Below, in pieces: positions 12,801-27,800 of a DNA stretch of 64,000 nt. A program made the translations under genes and the position numbers. This DNA comes from Triplophysa rosa (Eukaryota; Chordata; Actinopteri; Cypriniformes; Nemacheilidae), in assembly GCF_024868665.1 (NCBI RefSeq), contig NC_079898.1, positions 21,976,745-22,040,744 of the forward strand, given 5' to 3'. Positions within the stretch are counted from its first letter, which is position 1. Each line of letters starts with the position of its first letter. The notes under the pieces were generated by a model that saw only the letters and a program-made list of their open reading frames with translations, ran no database searches and was not told the DNA's origin.

Positions 12801-15800
12801 CTTTTGTTGATATGTGTTACACATTTGTTCACTTCATTGTTTATCACAGTCCTTACACAACCCGGTGACTCATGTCATCCTAACATGATCGAAGAATGCA
12901 TAATTAATGCGATCATTTTGGTTTCAAAAGACAAATTTGATTAGTGACTGCTTATTTTCAGGTTCGATTTTGATTTCCAGATTTACAATGTGGCCTCCGG
13001 GCTTTGGACCCCATTTGTAAGAAATTAAACATGAAACATTTTCCTAAAAGGATAAGAGTTTATGATCCGAGTGCTACACATGCTTATCATGCGGATTTGG
13101 GTTATTCTGTTATGATCCTCGTAGATTCAGTCGTTTAATTATTTACTTGTTAATCCCGTCTGGCCCATGCTGTGAATTGAAAACGGTTTCTATTTAATCT
13201 TAATAATCTTCAAATATGAAAATTACACGGTGGTTTGGAGGCGACACGACCGAGTATGAGCCAGACCTCTGTGCGGCGGCCGATAAGAACACAGAGAAAA
13301 CCTATTTACCAAATTGAATTTCCATTGAATCATGGCCATGCACGTTTGCCCCCTGAAGTGTAATTTAAACCAGCAGAATTTTAGCCTTGTGGTGTTATCA
13401 TAACCGGCTTAAAGAGGGTGGGTCAGTCTGAGACACAAATTTCATATTTGCTTTTTTGAGTTTTAAAATGCAGATTGCACATGCATCATGATTGTAAATT
13501 TGCTGTCGAGTTTAGTCTCTAATCTGTTTGCATGATGATTTATGTGGACGCATGTTCATTAATAAATGTGTTGGTTAACGTGTTTACTCTTTGCGCAAAA
13601 TCAAAATTGGCCTGTGCAAACAAACAATTAGGGAACACAAATGCACAACTCTATCAGCTCCGAGTGGCATGATTGTGCATATTTTGAGGCGGTGTAATTT
13701 TAATTAGCCCCGAGAGATTTTCACCAACATCGAGGGGAAACAGCTGCTGATTTCAATGACATTCATATACTTTGTGCGTTTCTCTCCAGACGTCATGTTT
13801 ACATTGGCCTACAAGAGCTCGGTGTCAATCAGAAGTGTTGCGTTTTAACCTCTGACTTCAGTTAGAAAAAAGACAAAGATTTCTGTGTAATAAAAGACCA
13901 GCACATACAGTAGTTGTCTCTGGAGAACTCTTTTCTTTCATGTGAAATGTATGGGGTTGATTGCCATTAACATGCATTTGTGTCTGGTGTTTATTTTGTA
14001 AGTGCCTTTTGTAAGTACACGGAGACGCTCTTTAAGAAAGCAAGACAACAAGCAACATGAAAAATGCTGGATGATGAGTACCTGAAGTCACCTCACCATT
14101 ATAGTCCTGTTTGTTTGTAGATTTTGCTGGAGTGTTTTTTTGTGTAATCAAAATGAAATGATTTGCTCCAGTCGCAGGAGAGCTGATGAAAGGTTTCTTC
14201 AAAGGTCTGGTTCATGTCCCAGTATTGTTAAAATGATAAGTTATCTTGATTTAAAGGCAGAATCGTTCTTTCTAAGGCCATAATGTCGGTTATGCTGATG
14301 CAGGCTTGAATAATAACTTTCTAGATCTTTGCATGTCTGAAAATGCACAAGAAGCCATAAATCTCCATTTTCCCATCATGCTATGTTTGTCTGAAGTGAT
14401 AGAGATGATTGTAATAGCAAAAGTCGTATACAAGTTTGCTACTTTCCCCTTCTTTTTATTGTTTTTTCCATGCAGTAGTGTTCAAGAAGTAAATAGAAAA
14501 AATTGGCAGAATTGGTATACACAGATGTGACATCAACAATGTTGGATTAAAGATAGAGAACTTTAAACTATTGAATTCAAAGAGGATTTTAAATGCAAAG
14601 AGGGTATATAAACTACACTTTTATTCATATTCATATAGTTTCAATCTTAAATGTAGTATCAGTCATCTTGATAAAGCAGATATGGTAAAATTGATGAATA
14701 CTTAAAATCCTTTTAACAATTTTTTTTTTATTATTAGCGAAGAAGATTTTATGTTGTTGGTAAGCAAATGTGTTTTCATCAGGTGTCCATTACCTGTTTT
14801 CCAGAACACATTAAACTTAAATGCATAAGTTGCATTTTGAAAATGTGTGCAAAGGGTTCTTGTTTAAGTTAAGACTAATGTGAAAACTGCACGCTCCAAA
14901 ATAACTGTAAAGTGGACATAAACATGAAATGTGTTTAGTTTTAGCAGATTAAGACACACATATTATAATTAGGTGAATTAATGCTGGTTAACCTGCCATA
15001 TTAACCGTTAAAAAAGACTATTTATTATAATTGCTTTAAGAAAATTGCTTTTAATTTTAATTATGACCCGTTTTTAAATGAATGTATAATGAACTATAGC
15101 AAGTTTTTGCATGTCAGTATGTGGTACTATGTTTCAATACTATGGACAGTGCCTCATCTTGGCTATTAAAAGTCTTGTCATTAGTTTCTTCGAGCACAAT
15201 TGCCTAGAAATGGAGTCTATCTTGAGACCGGCGTAATTCATACACCCACAGACTCCTCCACAGACGGTGTCTCTCAAATTCCATCTAGACCGGAAAAGCC
15301 AAGTGACTAACAAGAGAACAGATGCAACTTAACTGAAAATAAATTTCTTTCTCATCCGGCTCAAAATACATACTAAACACGACCTGAGCAACATATCTTA
15401 GAGTAACATATCTTAATTCACTTTATTTCATTTACAAAATAGATCCACTTTTCATTTACAAACTAATGTCTTTGTAGTTTACGTAAACTTTTTAGTAGCA
15501 TGAAACTGCTGTTCAGTTATGATAAGGTGATTTTGCTTCTGTAGTACAGCTGCTCATATGTTCAATAATTGAATGAATTGACCACATATTGAGTGCAGTT
15601 GAGTTTGCTGACACAGTAACCCACAGCAATCCATCCCACGACATCCTAATAAACACCTGAAGTCAGTCGCGATCGGCTTGCTGTCAATACGGTTAGACGG
15701 GACAGAGCCGTACTTCGTCTTATGAGTGAATCAATCCAGCCTGATTTATATTGTACACATATCTGAAGTTAAATATGATCCGTAAACCAAAAATGAATTG

Positions 15801-18800
15801 TTCTGTTTTGGAAGTTAAATTCATACAAAAATTGCTAATGTTATTTATGATTTTTACATAAATTGGTAGGATGTCACTTCCCATCCATTTCGTATTTGAC
15901 ATTTTTAATGCAGCTGTTGGATGGATGGCTTTTAAAACCTTGCCATCGCCATATCATTACCATCAAACAAAATATCAAAACTTCACACTATCACACACCT
16001 ACAGGCCATAATCAGATTGATATTTCAAAATGTATAACAAATTGTCATTATATTAACCAGTTTTACCATAAAGGTATGGGATTTTACATTAGTGTATAAT
16101 GCTGGGTAAAGATGTCACGACATTGTTCATATCGTTTCACATATACGCATGTTTGAATGTACATTACGCATTACGTACTGATGTGTGATTATATAATGTC
16201 TTTTACTGACTTGCTAATGAAGGTTATTATAAAGTGTTATCCATGCATATGAAAAAGAGGGAGTTTTAAAGCTTAATTAAAAGCTTGAAAAGAGAGCCCT
16301 GCTGCAGTTTAATTATGGTGATGTGCAGACACAATTCTCCATGGTCTTCCTCTGGGAAGGGTTACAAAAGGTTTCATGTCAGAGGGCCTTCAGAAAAGAC
16401 TGCATTTGTTATGCATCATTTGGAGGCACTATACTACATCTGCTTATACTGGACATTATACTTACATTCAACTGGTTAATCGTTGCAAGTTTTTTGGTTA
16501 AGCATGTGTAAAAAGCTGATTTTGTGATGTTAATATTTTGAACGTGTCCAACTTGATATGAATAACACAATTAGCTAAGAACCTGAGTCGTGTTTATAAG
16601 GCATTATTTATTTACCCATTTGTTCCTAAAAAATTATTAAAAGAGTGCAAGTGAGCTGTTTTGTTCTTGTCAGATCTTTACATTTAACCATCACCCGAGA
16701 AGCGTAAGCATTAATAAACAGGTGAACTGTCTGTTCTATAATTCCGCTCGCCAGAGAAGGAGAAACTGGCTGCTACCATCCAGCTCGTTTTCACGGGGAG
16801 GTTACCGGTTCCGCTAGCGTTTTCCCTCACACGTATGCCTCGGGAATATCAACTGTGTAAAAGAAAGCACGAAATCCATTACGTATTGTGTAAAATTCAA
16901 GCACGACCGTCGTAACCGCGCTAACCACCGAGAAAGGGGGATTCTTTTCGAGGCATCTCCCCCCTCCGCCACGGCGGGAGGCAAGAGAGTATCAATCTGA
17001 TGCCGTCCGCCGTTTCTAGGCTGATTTTTTCCCCTCAGGAAAGCGTCCAAAAGCCGCTAATTAGAAAACCGAGCGGAAATATACGGCGATAGAGAGCGAA
17101 ACGAAATCCTTCGAGCAGAAAGAGAGGAAAAACCTCGTCAGGTTCGGTAAAGATGCTTTATTTTGCTGTGTGGTGTGTGCGTGTGAGTGTATCTGTGAGG
17201 AGTGAGTGTTTCAGCACCACAGCGCTGGACAGCTCCGCCGAGCCTCAGCGCTTCGCTCGCGCTATTGACGGTCGCGTTGAAACGCGTTTGCTTTGCTTTG
17301 CTAAGAAGTAAAGTGGATGAGATTTTGCTCGTTGTTAAGGATTAAGAGGGAAGGAATTAGGGGAGTACGTACAAGCTTGTTAAGGCGAGCTCCGGTCCGA
17401 ATTAATCTTGTCTGTGTTGTGTAGGAACGATTCTTGGGGCAGCTGGAGCTCTAAAGGATGTAGAACTGTGCTCACCGATGCATCCCACACCAAATGCTTA
17501 TGTGATCGGGTATCTACCTTCGCCATTTTGGCTCAACAACCCAGAGAAATAGTAAGTATTGAGAGTGTCTTCTCATTCGGAGCTAAAGAGCTGTGCTGTG
17601 CTGATGTTCAAATGGATGTAACGTATTGCCATGTCTGATAGAGATCTACCTACGCTCATTTGTCTGAGCTTCTGTGTGTTTGCGTGTAATGGCATCAAGC
17701 ATTTATGAATATACTCAATATTTATTTAAAACTGTTGGAATATTATGCAGATGTTTTGGATTGTGTATTGTTCACATATGGATTTGTAATAATGGCTTCA
17801 TTCTATTAAACCCCCCTCCCTCCCTTCACCCCCACAGAACGATATACATTAAGATTACAGTGTGATATAGATCTTAATCTTCGTTTGACCATTCCTGTTG
17901 CGTGGAGCAGCAGGGTGTAGTTCACATTTTAAGAAGCTATGATAGCATTAGCTGTGGCCTCTTCACCAGTAAGATTCATTAGATTTACAATCAGGTTTGG
18001 TCCACAAAAATAGGTGGCTATACGGCTCTGTTTTACCCTACAGAGTAAGAGGCAGCCATTTTTTTCTCTGCTCATGTGACCAAGCATCGACTTAATGATG
18101 GTGTTGTCTGCATCCTGGTGATGCATGGGGGCAAAGTTTGATAAGTATTTCAATGCACAGCTGATGTGTCACTATGACTTGTGACATTTGGGAGCTAGAT
18201 TGGGGGTGGGGCGTTGGGGGGATGGCATTCTGGGAAAAAGGCATACATACAGTAAATACGCTGAGGCCTGTATGGCCAACAAACAGTAAATGCCTAAATG
18301 ATGTTAGATAGTCAAATGCATCTAAACACTTTTTGAAGGTATAATTGTGGCCAAAAGACATATTTATTAGTCCAAAATGGCAGTCTGCGTACAGTGTCAG
18401 CCACAGGGTAATTGCATTAAAACAGATTGTTATCTATAATGGTTCATTAGCTGCGTTTTGTGACCTTAAGCACCTACCTGTTGATAATGAGCGCTGTGTA
18501 TGGAGGCTAATACATTACATTCATGTGAAGGGGAAATTAAATGAATTAAAAAACTGAATTGCAGACCAAAACAGCGTGTGCTTTAATCCTCTAAATTTGG
18601 GCTGTACAAATGGCCCTGCCGCAGTAAGCATACCGTAATGTGCTTTATTACCAGACACTGAAATGGGCTTTTATTAGTGCTACAAGGGGCTGAAATTCGC
18701 TCGCTGAAGCTCTCGTGTGTCATTCACAGGCTATGGAGTACTCAGGGGTCCCATCAGTGACACTCATAGTAGGATGTGGTGTGTCCTGTCTGGCCTTGAT

Positions 18801-21800
18801 CACATTGGCCGTGGTGTATGCTGTTTTGTGGAGGTAAGTGCATATACGGAGGATAGTATTAATATTGCTTTGCTATAGCAAAGATTTAGATTGCTCGTGT
18901 ATATGAAAATGTATTTTATTTCCAGGTACATCAGGTCTGAGAGATCAATTATCCTGATCAATTTCTGCCTTTCAATCATCTGCTCCAACATTCTGATCCT
19001 GATTGGACAGACGCAGACACATAATGCGGTAAATATTTTCTGTTTGTTACTTACATACTACCAGATTAGATTTAATATGCAATCAAGTCGTGAAAATCTG
19101 AACGTCGATTCCATCTGATTTGTTATCAAAGTCCACTCTACATTCCCATATTTATTGCTTGGCTTGGTTTGTGTGTGGGTTGATCTTGTAGGCTTGATTT
19201 AAAAGTAGACAGCTTCTTCGCTTTGGTATGATGCCCATCACGATGATTCAGGTTTTATAATACAAATGAAACAGTGGCTTCACTGGTAAGGACTTCTATC
19301 TGTATATTATCTTACCAGAAGCAATCCCCACCCCTAACCGATGTGTATTCATTTCTCTACTGTTATAAGACACTGTGGCTTACTAAAAGTCAAGCCGTCT
19401 GCCCTAATTTTCTATAAAGTGACCTACTTACATATCCAGATGTTTAAGTCTTTTTTTATAGTATGCTTGGAACTCTTCTACTGTATATGCTAAATGTTGC
19501 ATTCACATGCTGTCACATGCTGTAAACGGTTATACGTAATGTTAAAGCCCTTTAGTTCAGTTTAGTTTTTGCTCACATGCTCACAAGTAACTGACTCACG
19601 ATCCCCAAATTTAGCCAAAGGAGTATTTTTTGTGTACATTTTGCATGAATCACTTTTTGTTACAGGCGTGAATGTAAGATATTTTACAATCGAAAACATT
19701 TCCACTGAGCTCAGTATTGTTTATCAGTCTACTATTTCTAGATAATGTTTTGAGTCAGTACTCAGTCAGCCGTAGCAGTTATTTTTAGCAAATGAGAACA
19801 TCTTTCTGTGTCCAAAGCCAAGGAGAAATGATGATGATGACGTCTCTCTGTTTAGTGCCGCTAAATGTAATACCCAGAATCCAGCTGGCTGCGTTCTGAA
19901 TTACAAACTATGATGCAACATGGGTGGGTTTGATTTGCACGGGCTGGCACGGGTCAGACATGAAAGATTGTGTCCAGGGAATCCACAAGTGGTTGTTGTT
20001 GTGGTTTTGTTGTTGAGGTGAGAAAGTATCTGTCCTTGTGATTGGATGATTGGAGACACTGCTCATATTAGGGAAAGCTGGAAATCCATTGTATGTGTTT
20101 GCTCACTTTTTGGCAAAAAAGAAATGCTCTGGATGTGCATCTAGACGTGTATCTCGTCCTGGGGAAAAAGACGACTGCTGCATGACAGAAAGTACAAATT
20201 CTGGCAGTGTGCTACGTATCTTACGGAATAAACTTGAAGCAAAAGTCCCTTAGTGTTCACAGCCCAAATGGTCCAGTTATATAACAGTCTCTCTGCAATA
20301 TCCGGAGCCCACGTGAATCTGAACCTTTGGTTCCATTGTGAAACATTTAAAGTTAAGGATGCAGGTAGGGTGATAGCATTTTAAAGCTCTCCGGATGTCT
20401 GCATTTGGTTTTTAAAAGAACCAAACTGGACCAAAATGGAAACACTCTTTTCTAACTTTGAGCATCATTCATGACTATAAGAGGCATTAGACGTGTTAGT
20501 TAATTAGTTTAAAAGGAAAAACAATTGTCACATTTACTGTTTTTAATTCAAGATCAGAAATGATATAGAAGGAAAAAACGAGTAAGAACAAAAATAAATT
20601 ATCCGCAGCTTACAAATAACACTCGTTTGGCCTCATTTGAGTAAACAAAATAAAAGAGGTTGATTTTTCAATGCTTACAAGCTTGTCAGGACTAGCACAG
20701 CTGGTGGTTTTTGGTTATCATCAGAAGAGGGTTTACACAGAGGAGAACGTTGTTCCTACGCTGCCCACACAGACAGGGCCTGCGAGTGAGTCAACACCGA
20801 TGCGGGAAAAACACATCGCGCAGCCACTCAGCCAGACATTTCTGTGCAGTTTTTTCTCGCAAGCTTTTCGTAGTTCGGCTTCTAAGAAGCATTCTGGCCT
20901 AGATGGAAGTGAAATATCAAGGTTAAATACAATTAGATTCTAATTTACATGCAGTAACTGTTCCGGAGAGCATGCTGAACAAGTGCATTTGTGTGGAACG
21001 TAAGTGCATATGCAACAATGACGTAGGAAAAACTTAAACAAAACTCATAAACCTGGGTACAGGTGTGTAGGACACAACTGCATTGAAAGGTAAAAATAAG
21101 TCCCATCACTGCAGCCTTACCTTATATTCCTGCTGTCTCAATTTTTAGCATCTTGAAGAAATCATTTCACTGAGCTGACTGCATTACATTCTCATAGTAC
21201 CTTATTCCTGATGGATACATGCAGTTCAAGCCTTAAAATGAACTATTTTTAGGGTTATTATTACTTAATCAAAACAACCCAACTGCAGTTTGATTGTCAT
21301 GAATTGAAATACACAATAAAAACATGATTTAAAAAAATGATTAAAAACAGAGTTATGTGATTTTGCAAATGAACTTTTTAAATCTCTTTACGACTAGGCA
21401 TCTTAGAAGAAAATGTTGTTTTGCTACCTGCCTTTGAATACAATTTTTGTCTTAAAGGGGTCATATGGCGCGAACACGTGTTTTTCTGTGTCTTTGGTGT
21501 GTTATAAGTTGCCCATGCATGTATTAGACACGTAAAATTGCTAAAATTTAAGTATCGGAACAAAAGATGCATTCTATCTAAAAGCGAATGCTCACCCAGA
21601 CCTGCCTGAAACGCCTCGTGTAACCACACCCCCACAAATCTACGTCAGTTTGTGGTATGAGTTGACTAAGACCGCCCAAATGTATACTCAAGTAAGATGG
21701 GCGTACCTGTCAGTACAATTGCTTTGGAACCTGATGTTCCAAATATGGTAAGAGGCGTTACATTTCTGTCACACACTTGCTGAATTCAACCAATCACTAC

Positions 21801-24800
21801 GCACTGGTTAACTGGCCAATCATAGCACACCTCGCTTTTCAGAGAGATGAGCTTTGTAAAATATCTGCACGTTTCAGAGAGGCGGGGCAAAGAGGAGATA
21901 CAAACATGCACGATTTGTGGAAAATACAGCGTTTTTGAACCTTAAATCGTGTATACACATTGCATTACATCTAAAACAAACGATAATAGTTGTTTTAGCC
22001 GTGTCATATGACCCCTTTAAAATGCCATCTAGTTAGGCAGCTTGCTGGAAAAATGTATGTAAGTAGCCCGTTTACAATATAGTATTTTGTATTAGGCACA
22101 GATGTCTGATTGATCTTGTAGTGGAAAGAATCATAATTATTGATGTCAATACTGTGTATTGTATAGCTGATATATAGCTTGTATATATAAGCCTAGCTTA
22201 TAGAAAAACTTAGGTCTTGATTCCTGCAGTACAGGAGGTACAGTCCATCATTAATGGACCATAATTACATCTGGAGCTCTGCTCTGTCCATATCTACGGC
22301 ATCAGCTGAGAGTTTTAAATGGTCAGTGCATTATAGTTACCATGACAATAAAATGTCGTTCTTCAGAGGGCTGAATCCACCCAGTTCTCTTCTGAGCCAT
22401 TTGCCATGTTTGTGCTCTAAAGTGACAATTTGGCTGGTTCCTTCTTCCCATTGATGGAGCAAATGCATGGTTTTCACCATTATGGTCAGAGTGGGACTTA
22501 AATATGAAATATTTTGAAGTTGTTGAAATAAACTAATAGTTTGGCATTAATGAGAAAACCATAGAAAGAAACTGCATTTTTTCATATAATCATAACTCAG
22601 ATATACACGTTTTTGTTGCATAGTACCTAAAAGGTATATTCATAAATTGTTTCGTTTCAAATATGTGGTTATGGTGACTTGAGATCATGTCTCTCGTTCC
22701 TCAGGCCTTTATCAAACCAATCTGTAATTGGTCTATTCTGCCTATTTTTTTACTTTAAAAGTAAATATGTCTATTTAAAAAAAAAGCTGTTACTACGCCA
22801 GCACAGTAGTTATATGTGTGTATTTTTTTGTAGAACCTTCACGTGGGCTGGCTCTCAATAAATGAGCTGAGAAAACTGCATAGGTTCTTTATTATATATT
22901 TAACCTACCACATAGGAATATTTAAACGAGTAAATATCACATGGCATCAGCATCAGTGTAAACAATGTAGTAAACATTAACAGTAAACCACATATGATTC
23001 ATTCCTGCATGTTGGGAATTAAAGTCCTGTTGTGTAAAATAAGAAAATCAGAAGCATGTGTTGTATTATTCAAAATGATGATGACCTGCATTGTTTGAAC
23101 CAGCACCATTGACTTGGAGATTTCTGGCCCCGGCCCCGCATGTCACAGATAAGCAGAGGTTACAGGTCATTTCCTCCAGCTTGAGGTCACGCGTGTGACG
23201 TGATGCTCATGTGAAGCCTGCGGCCTCTCCAAACATTGGGATGATCTGATGGCTCGTATTTCATATCATATTTCTCATTTATTCCACATCATTTTACATT
23301 CCGCATAGGGAGGGAATGTATCATTTCCATAAGTACTGCACTATATGAAGTTTCAAATGTGTGTTTGTCATTAAGGATTTATTTATTTTGATAAGAATAA
23401 TAATTAATAGAATGTATAGTTTTTCAACAAAGCAATATAGTTACCCTAAAGGTGCATTGTTTGCGGTTGCTAAGCAACGTAGCAAAATGTGCATGTGAAT
23501 ATGCATGGTTTGTCAATATTATATTGAATGCGAGTCAAAAATAATTATTGAATCTTAAATAAAAGTAGAAATAATATTTGCAAGCCAAACCTTTTACATT
23601 TTATTACCACATGAAGCACACTATTATTGAAGCTGACCATTTTTTGTGTGTTTGAATACCTTTTTTGTGAAACATTTATTATTTGTTATTGTTATTTATA
23701 AAAAGGTTGAAACTGAATGACGCTGGAAAACCTGCCACCAAACCTTTGTTGTTACTTTATGATTCATTTGAACCTTTGTTGCTGCTTATGATTCCTTTAA
23801 TTGGAACAAAAGGTTGACGTCTTTGTTTCATTAAAGACGTCAAGCACTTCAGTTACTTCACACTGCTGACAAAGTTTTAATCCCGTCATTAATTCCAAAT
23901 CTGCTTGTTTTTAAAGACAGACTAAACAGCAACTATTACAGTAGTGGATGAAGTACAGAGACGGATCTCAACAAAACTCCCAGCCTGGAGCCAGCAGTGG
24001 GCTGAATGAATTAAGCCCGATCAGTTTCTTTGTCAGGCCATTTGATTTATAACAAGCACATCTCTTTTACTGCTCAGCCTTGAGAACCCGATGTGAATAT
24101 ATAACGTGCGTTTCGTTAATGTGTGTGTGTGTGTGTTGCTGTTCCTTTAAGAGAAACAGCCGGTCGGCCATAGCGTCTGCTCTTATTCCATTAACAGCCC
24201 CTAAAGTGTCTTGTGGGACTCCAGGATTATTAAATGCTGCTCAGTCAAACTTCATCTTATCTCTCGCTGCGAGAAAAGGTGCCATTTAATCCGGTGCCTC
24301 TTTGTGAAGTATCTGGGCGCCGGTACGTACCAGCTGTCACTGGTGATGAAACAGCAGATTTATATAAACCAGCGTTCATTCACTTTGAAACCCTGAACTT
24401 TTACTTTCAATTCAAAGTGTAAATCGTTCAAACTTGAGACTTGAGCGTTGAAGGCGACGGCTGAAAGAGACTTCTCGGGTGCTTCGACTTTCAGCTATCT
24501 CGGTGGAGTTTCGATCATTTAGTCGAGGAAGATTGGCTTGGGCCGCTGTGACGGTAAAATACAGCTATTTTCTCAGGTGTGAATATCTGAATAGGCTATG
24601 CAACTTTATGATGGAGTATTAAAAAGGTTGTATGTGCTGTAGGCTGTTATAAAGCGCGATGAGCCGCTCTCCCGGATGTTTTTGCACCAAACCTCAAAGA
24701 AATATAATGTTTATAATATTTACCTTGAAGATGTATCTGTAATTGACCTTCTATTTTTATGCTCAACTTCTTTTTGATCACTCTCTGACTTGTTTATCTT

Positions 24801-27800
24801 CTCGAGCAGTGAGATGTGATGACGGCCTCAGGCGTCCTTCCAAACGGCAGACATCAAGGGTTTTGATTGGAAAGACCCAATCCAAACAACATTTGGACAC
24901 GATGAAAAGCATTTATAATTTACTCACCTCTGAGGTTTCTCCCTGCGTCTAATCTCTAAACTGTGACGCTGATAATAACTCTTTACTTGTGGGCTCCTTA
25001 TGTGAAACAAAGATACAGGCATACATTATGAGTTGTCTGCTAGTGTACCTAGCGCTTCTATTTTACCTCAGTTGTTGAATAATGTAACAGGACGTTTTGG
25101 TATCTTTGCGAAATGGCAGCGTTTGTCATAAATATTAATGCGGTAAAGGCATTTATGTCAAAACACCAGCGAGCCTGCGCAGCGGATGAACAGCGCGGTT
25201 TGCATCGGGAGGGAGAATAACGTTTATTGGCGAGCAGAAAAGCATTTCTGGCGATAATCTGGACAGAGTGTGAATACATCGTTGTTAAACTTGAATATCG
25301 TGCTACAACTCAAGAGCGTAATAAAGACCAGATCCCTGAAATATCCAGACCGATGAAGTACGGGAATAAGGGCTTTGGAAGCGTTTTTATTTTCTACTGT
25401 ATAATGAATCAGGCTTAATTGGCCTGGATATCTGCATCTTGTCAGTTTTATTATCAACCGCTGCTAACAGTTTTAACATTTACTTTCCATTGTGCTTTCG
25501 AAGCACTACGGTGGCTGACACAGGACTAAGATGTAGTCAAGTTTTCGCTTTTTTCTCGAATGAGATCGCGTATTGAAACACGTTCTGTAGAGCAGTTTGT
25601 CCGTTTAGGACCCGCAGTGTATGTACAGTAGATAGAAATAGCTCATTCTAATGTAATAAAAACATAACGCTTCATTATGCAAGGTCTTCATACACATCTG
25701 ATGACACAGTTATGTATATTATATTGCATCTCTGTCAATAGACGATCCAAAAAATTATGCACTGGACCTTTAATCTCCCATTATTGGTTAACCATTGATT
25801 ATTTTTGCCTTTAAGATGACTTGCTATTTGTGCTTCACTAGCATCACCAAATGAAATGCAAGCAAAACAACTGTTTTCAAACATGTTTTCCCAGATGCTC
25901 CCCCGTCCTCCATGGTTTGGCCAAACAGATAGTACTCCCCCATACAGTATATTTGAATACTCTGAAAATAGCAACTGTTATAAGATGAGACATAATTCTG
26001 AATATTAATAAAATGCAATTTTGTGAAGTTTTTGCCTTTAAACAAGTAAAACGCAAAAGCCATTGGAGCCCATTAAAATACATACTGTACTGTATCCAGT
26101 TTTAATATCCTATGCTGTTTTGCTTCCTAGTTACATTTATCTTGTTTGGGGGGGTACTTGAAAACCCTGTTCTGAATCAGCATCTTTGCCGTCTAGATAG
26201 AGAATTTAGCTGAAGGAATAGAGTCAGTCTTCCAAACTTCTAAACTTCATTACACAATTAGTTCCAGTCCTCTAATTTGATTGGCAAGTGATGTTTCATG
26301 CATGCTGATATACAGTGTAGATGAACCACATTGGGACGCTTCACCGTTCGTATCTCTGGGCTTGTCTGTGTGACATAAGCAGTGTGGATGTATGCGTACG
26401 AGTGGAATGTAGGTTGTTTGCTTGTGTGATTTTTGCCCGGAGCTAGATGCAGGGTTTGGAAGGTTGAAGCATCGGATTTTTCTGTCACCCAGGGTTTTTC
26501 CTGCATAGAGGAATTGGAGGCGGCCGCCTCCGTCAAATGTCGTGCCGCCTCAGGCTCTCGCCAAAATTATGTTGTGAGTCTTCACAAGAAATGCTGCGTG
26601 CATTCAACAGACTGTCATTTGTAACTGCAGTTGTGATATTACGCCACAGTGGAGGCGCTGTTTCGTTATCAGCACACAGGCGCTAAAAAGAGTTGCAGAA
26701 CAAGAGCCAGCCTGTGTTTCACGGCTGTTTGTTTTGCATCCAAGTACGTTTAATTTCTTGAAATTTATTAAATTAACATGACGTACATCATTGTAATGTC
26801 TTTAGCTGTGCAGTTGGATCGTTGAATTAGCGTATACTGTACACACCGAGTTCGCCAGTATGAACGCACATTGCGTTCAGAACGACTCGAACACGAATGA
26901 CTCATTTGAACCGATTCATTTAAACTATTGAACTTTTTGGTCACTAGCGAATATAAGAGAACATTCAATCATTTAAAGTGAACCACAGAGAATGCAAGAT
27001 GTGAATGAGCTTTGCTCATTTAGAAAGACTGGTTAATTCAGTTGGCTATTGTGGGCTGAAAAGTTAGTTGAAAATGATAAAAAGCTTTATTTGATTAAAA
27101 AAACATTTCTGTTTGGTTGAATAAAAGTAATGTTTTATATAACTTAATAATTGTCATTTTTATCTAATTTTATTAGAACTTTTAATATGTCAAACTCGAA
27201 GTCACTTTGGTTAAGCCACTTAAAGGTACGGTAGGCCTACGTGTGTGTGTACAAGATTAGGATGGCACCACCTCCGCCTCATTTTGAGCCAGGAAAAACC
27301 CTGGTCACCCTGGGATCGTTCAGAGCATGGTTTCTTTTGAACAGTGAGCGTGGAGTGTTCAGAGTGGGTGGTGAACTAGAAATGGAATCCCAAAGTGGAG
27401 TTGGAGTGGATTACAGATCGCTTTGAGTGGGAAAGGGAAATCACTGTCTCTCTCGTATCAGTTGTTCTAGTGTGTGGTGTAATTCGTATGAATTCATATA
27501 ATCTTATTCTAATAATTAAATGTTTTGTACGATCCAGATTGTAGGAATTCATACGAATTAGCCAATAATTCGTATGAATTCGTATGATCTATTTTGTACG
27601 TTTTACTACGATTGCTTTCGCATCTGTGACATTAGGTTTAGGGGTGGGGTTAGGGGAGGGGAGGGGCTTCCGAATTGCTTTTTTCTAATAGTTTAGTTTA
27701 GTTTCTTATATAGCAAATTTCTACATTCAAAAGGACCAACAAAGACTATATATTGCATCTTAAAGAGTACATAACCAGGGATTTTTAAGGTCCTACTTTG

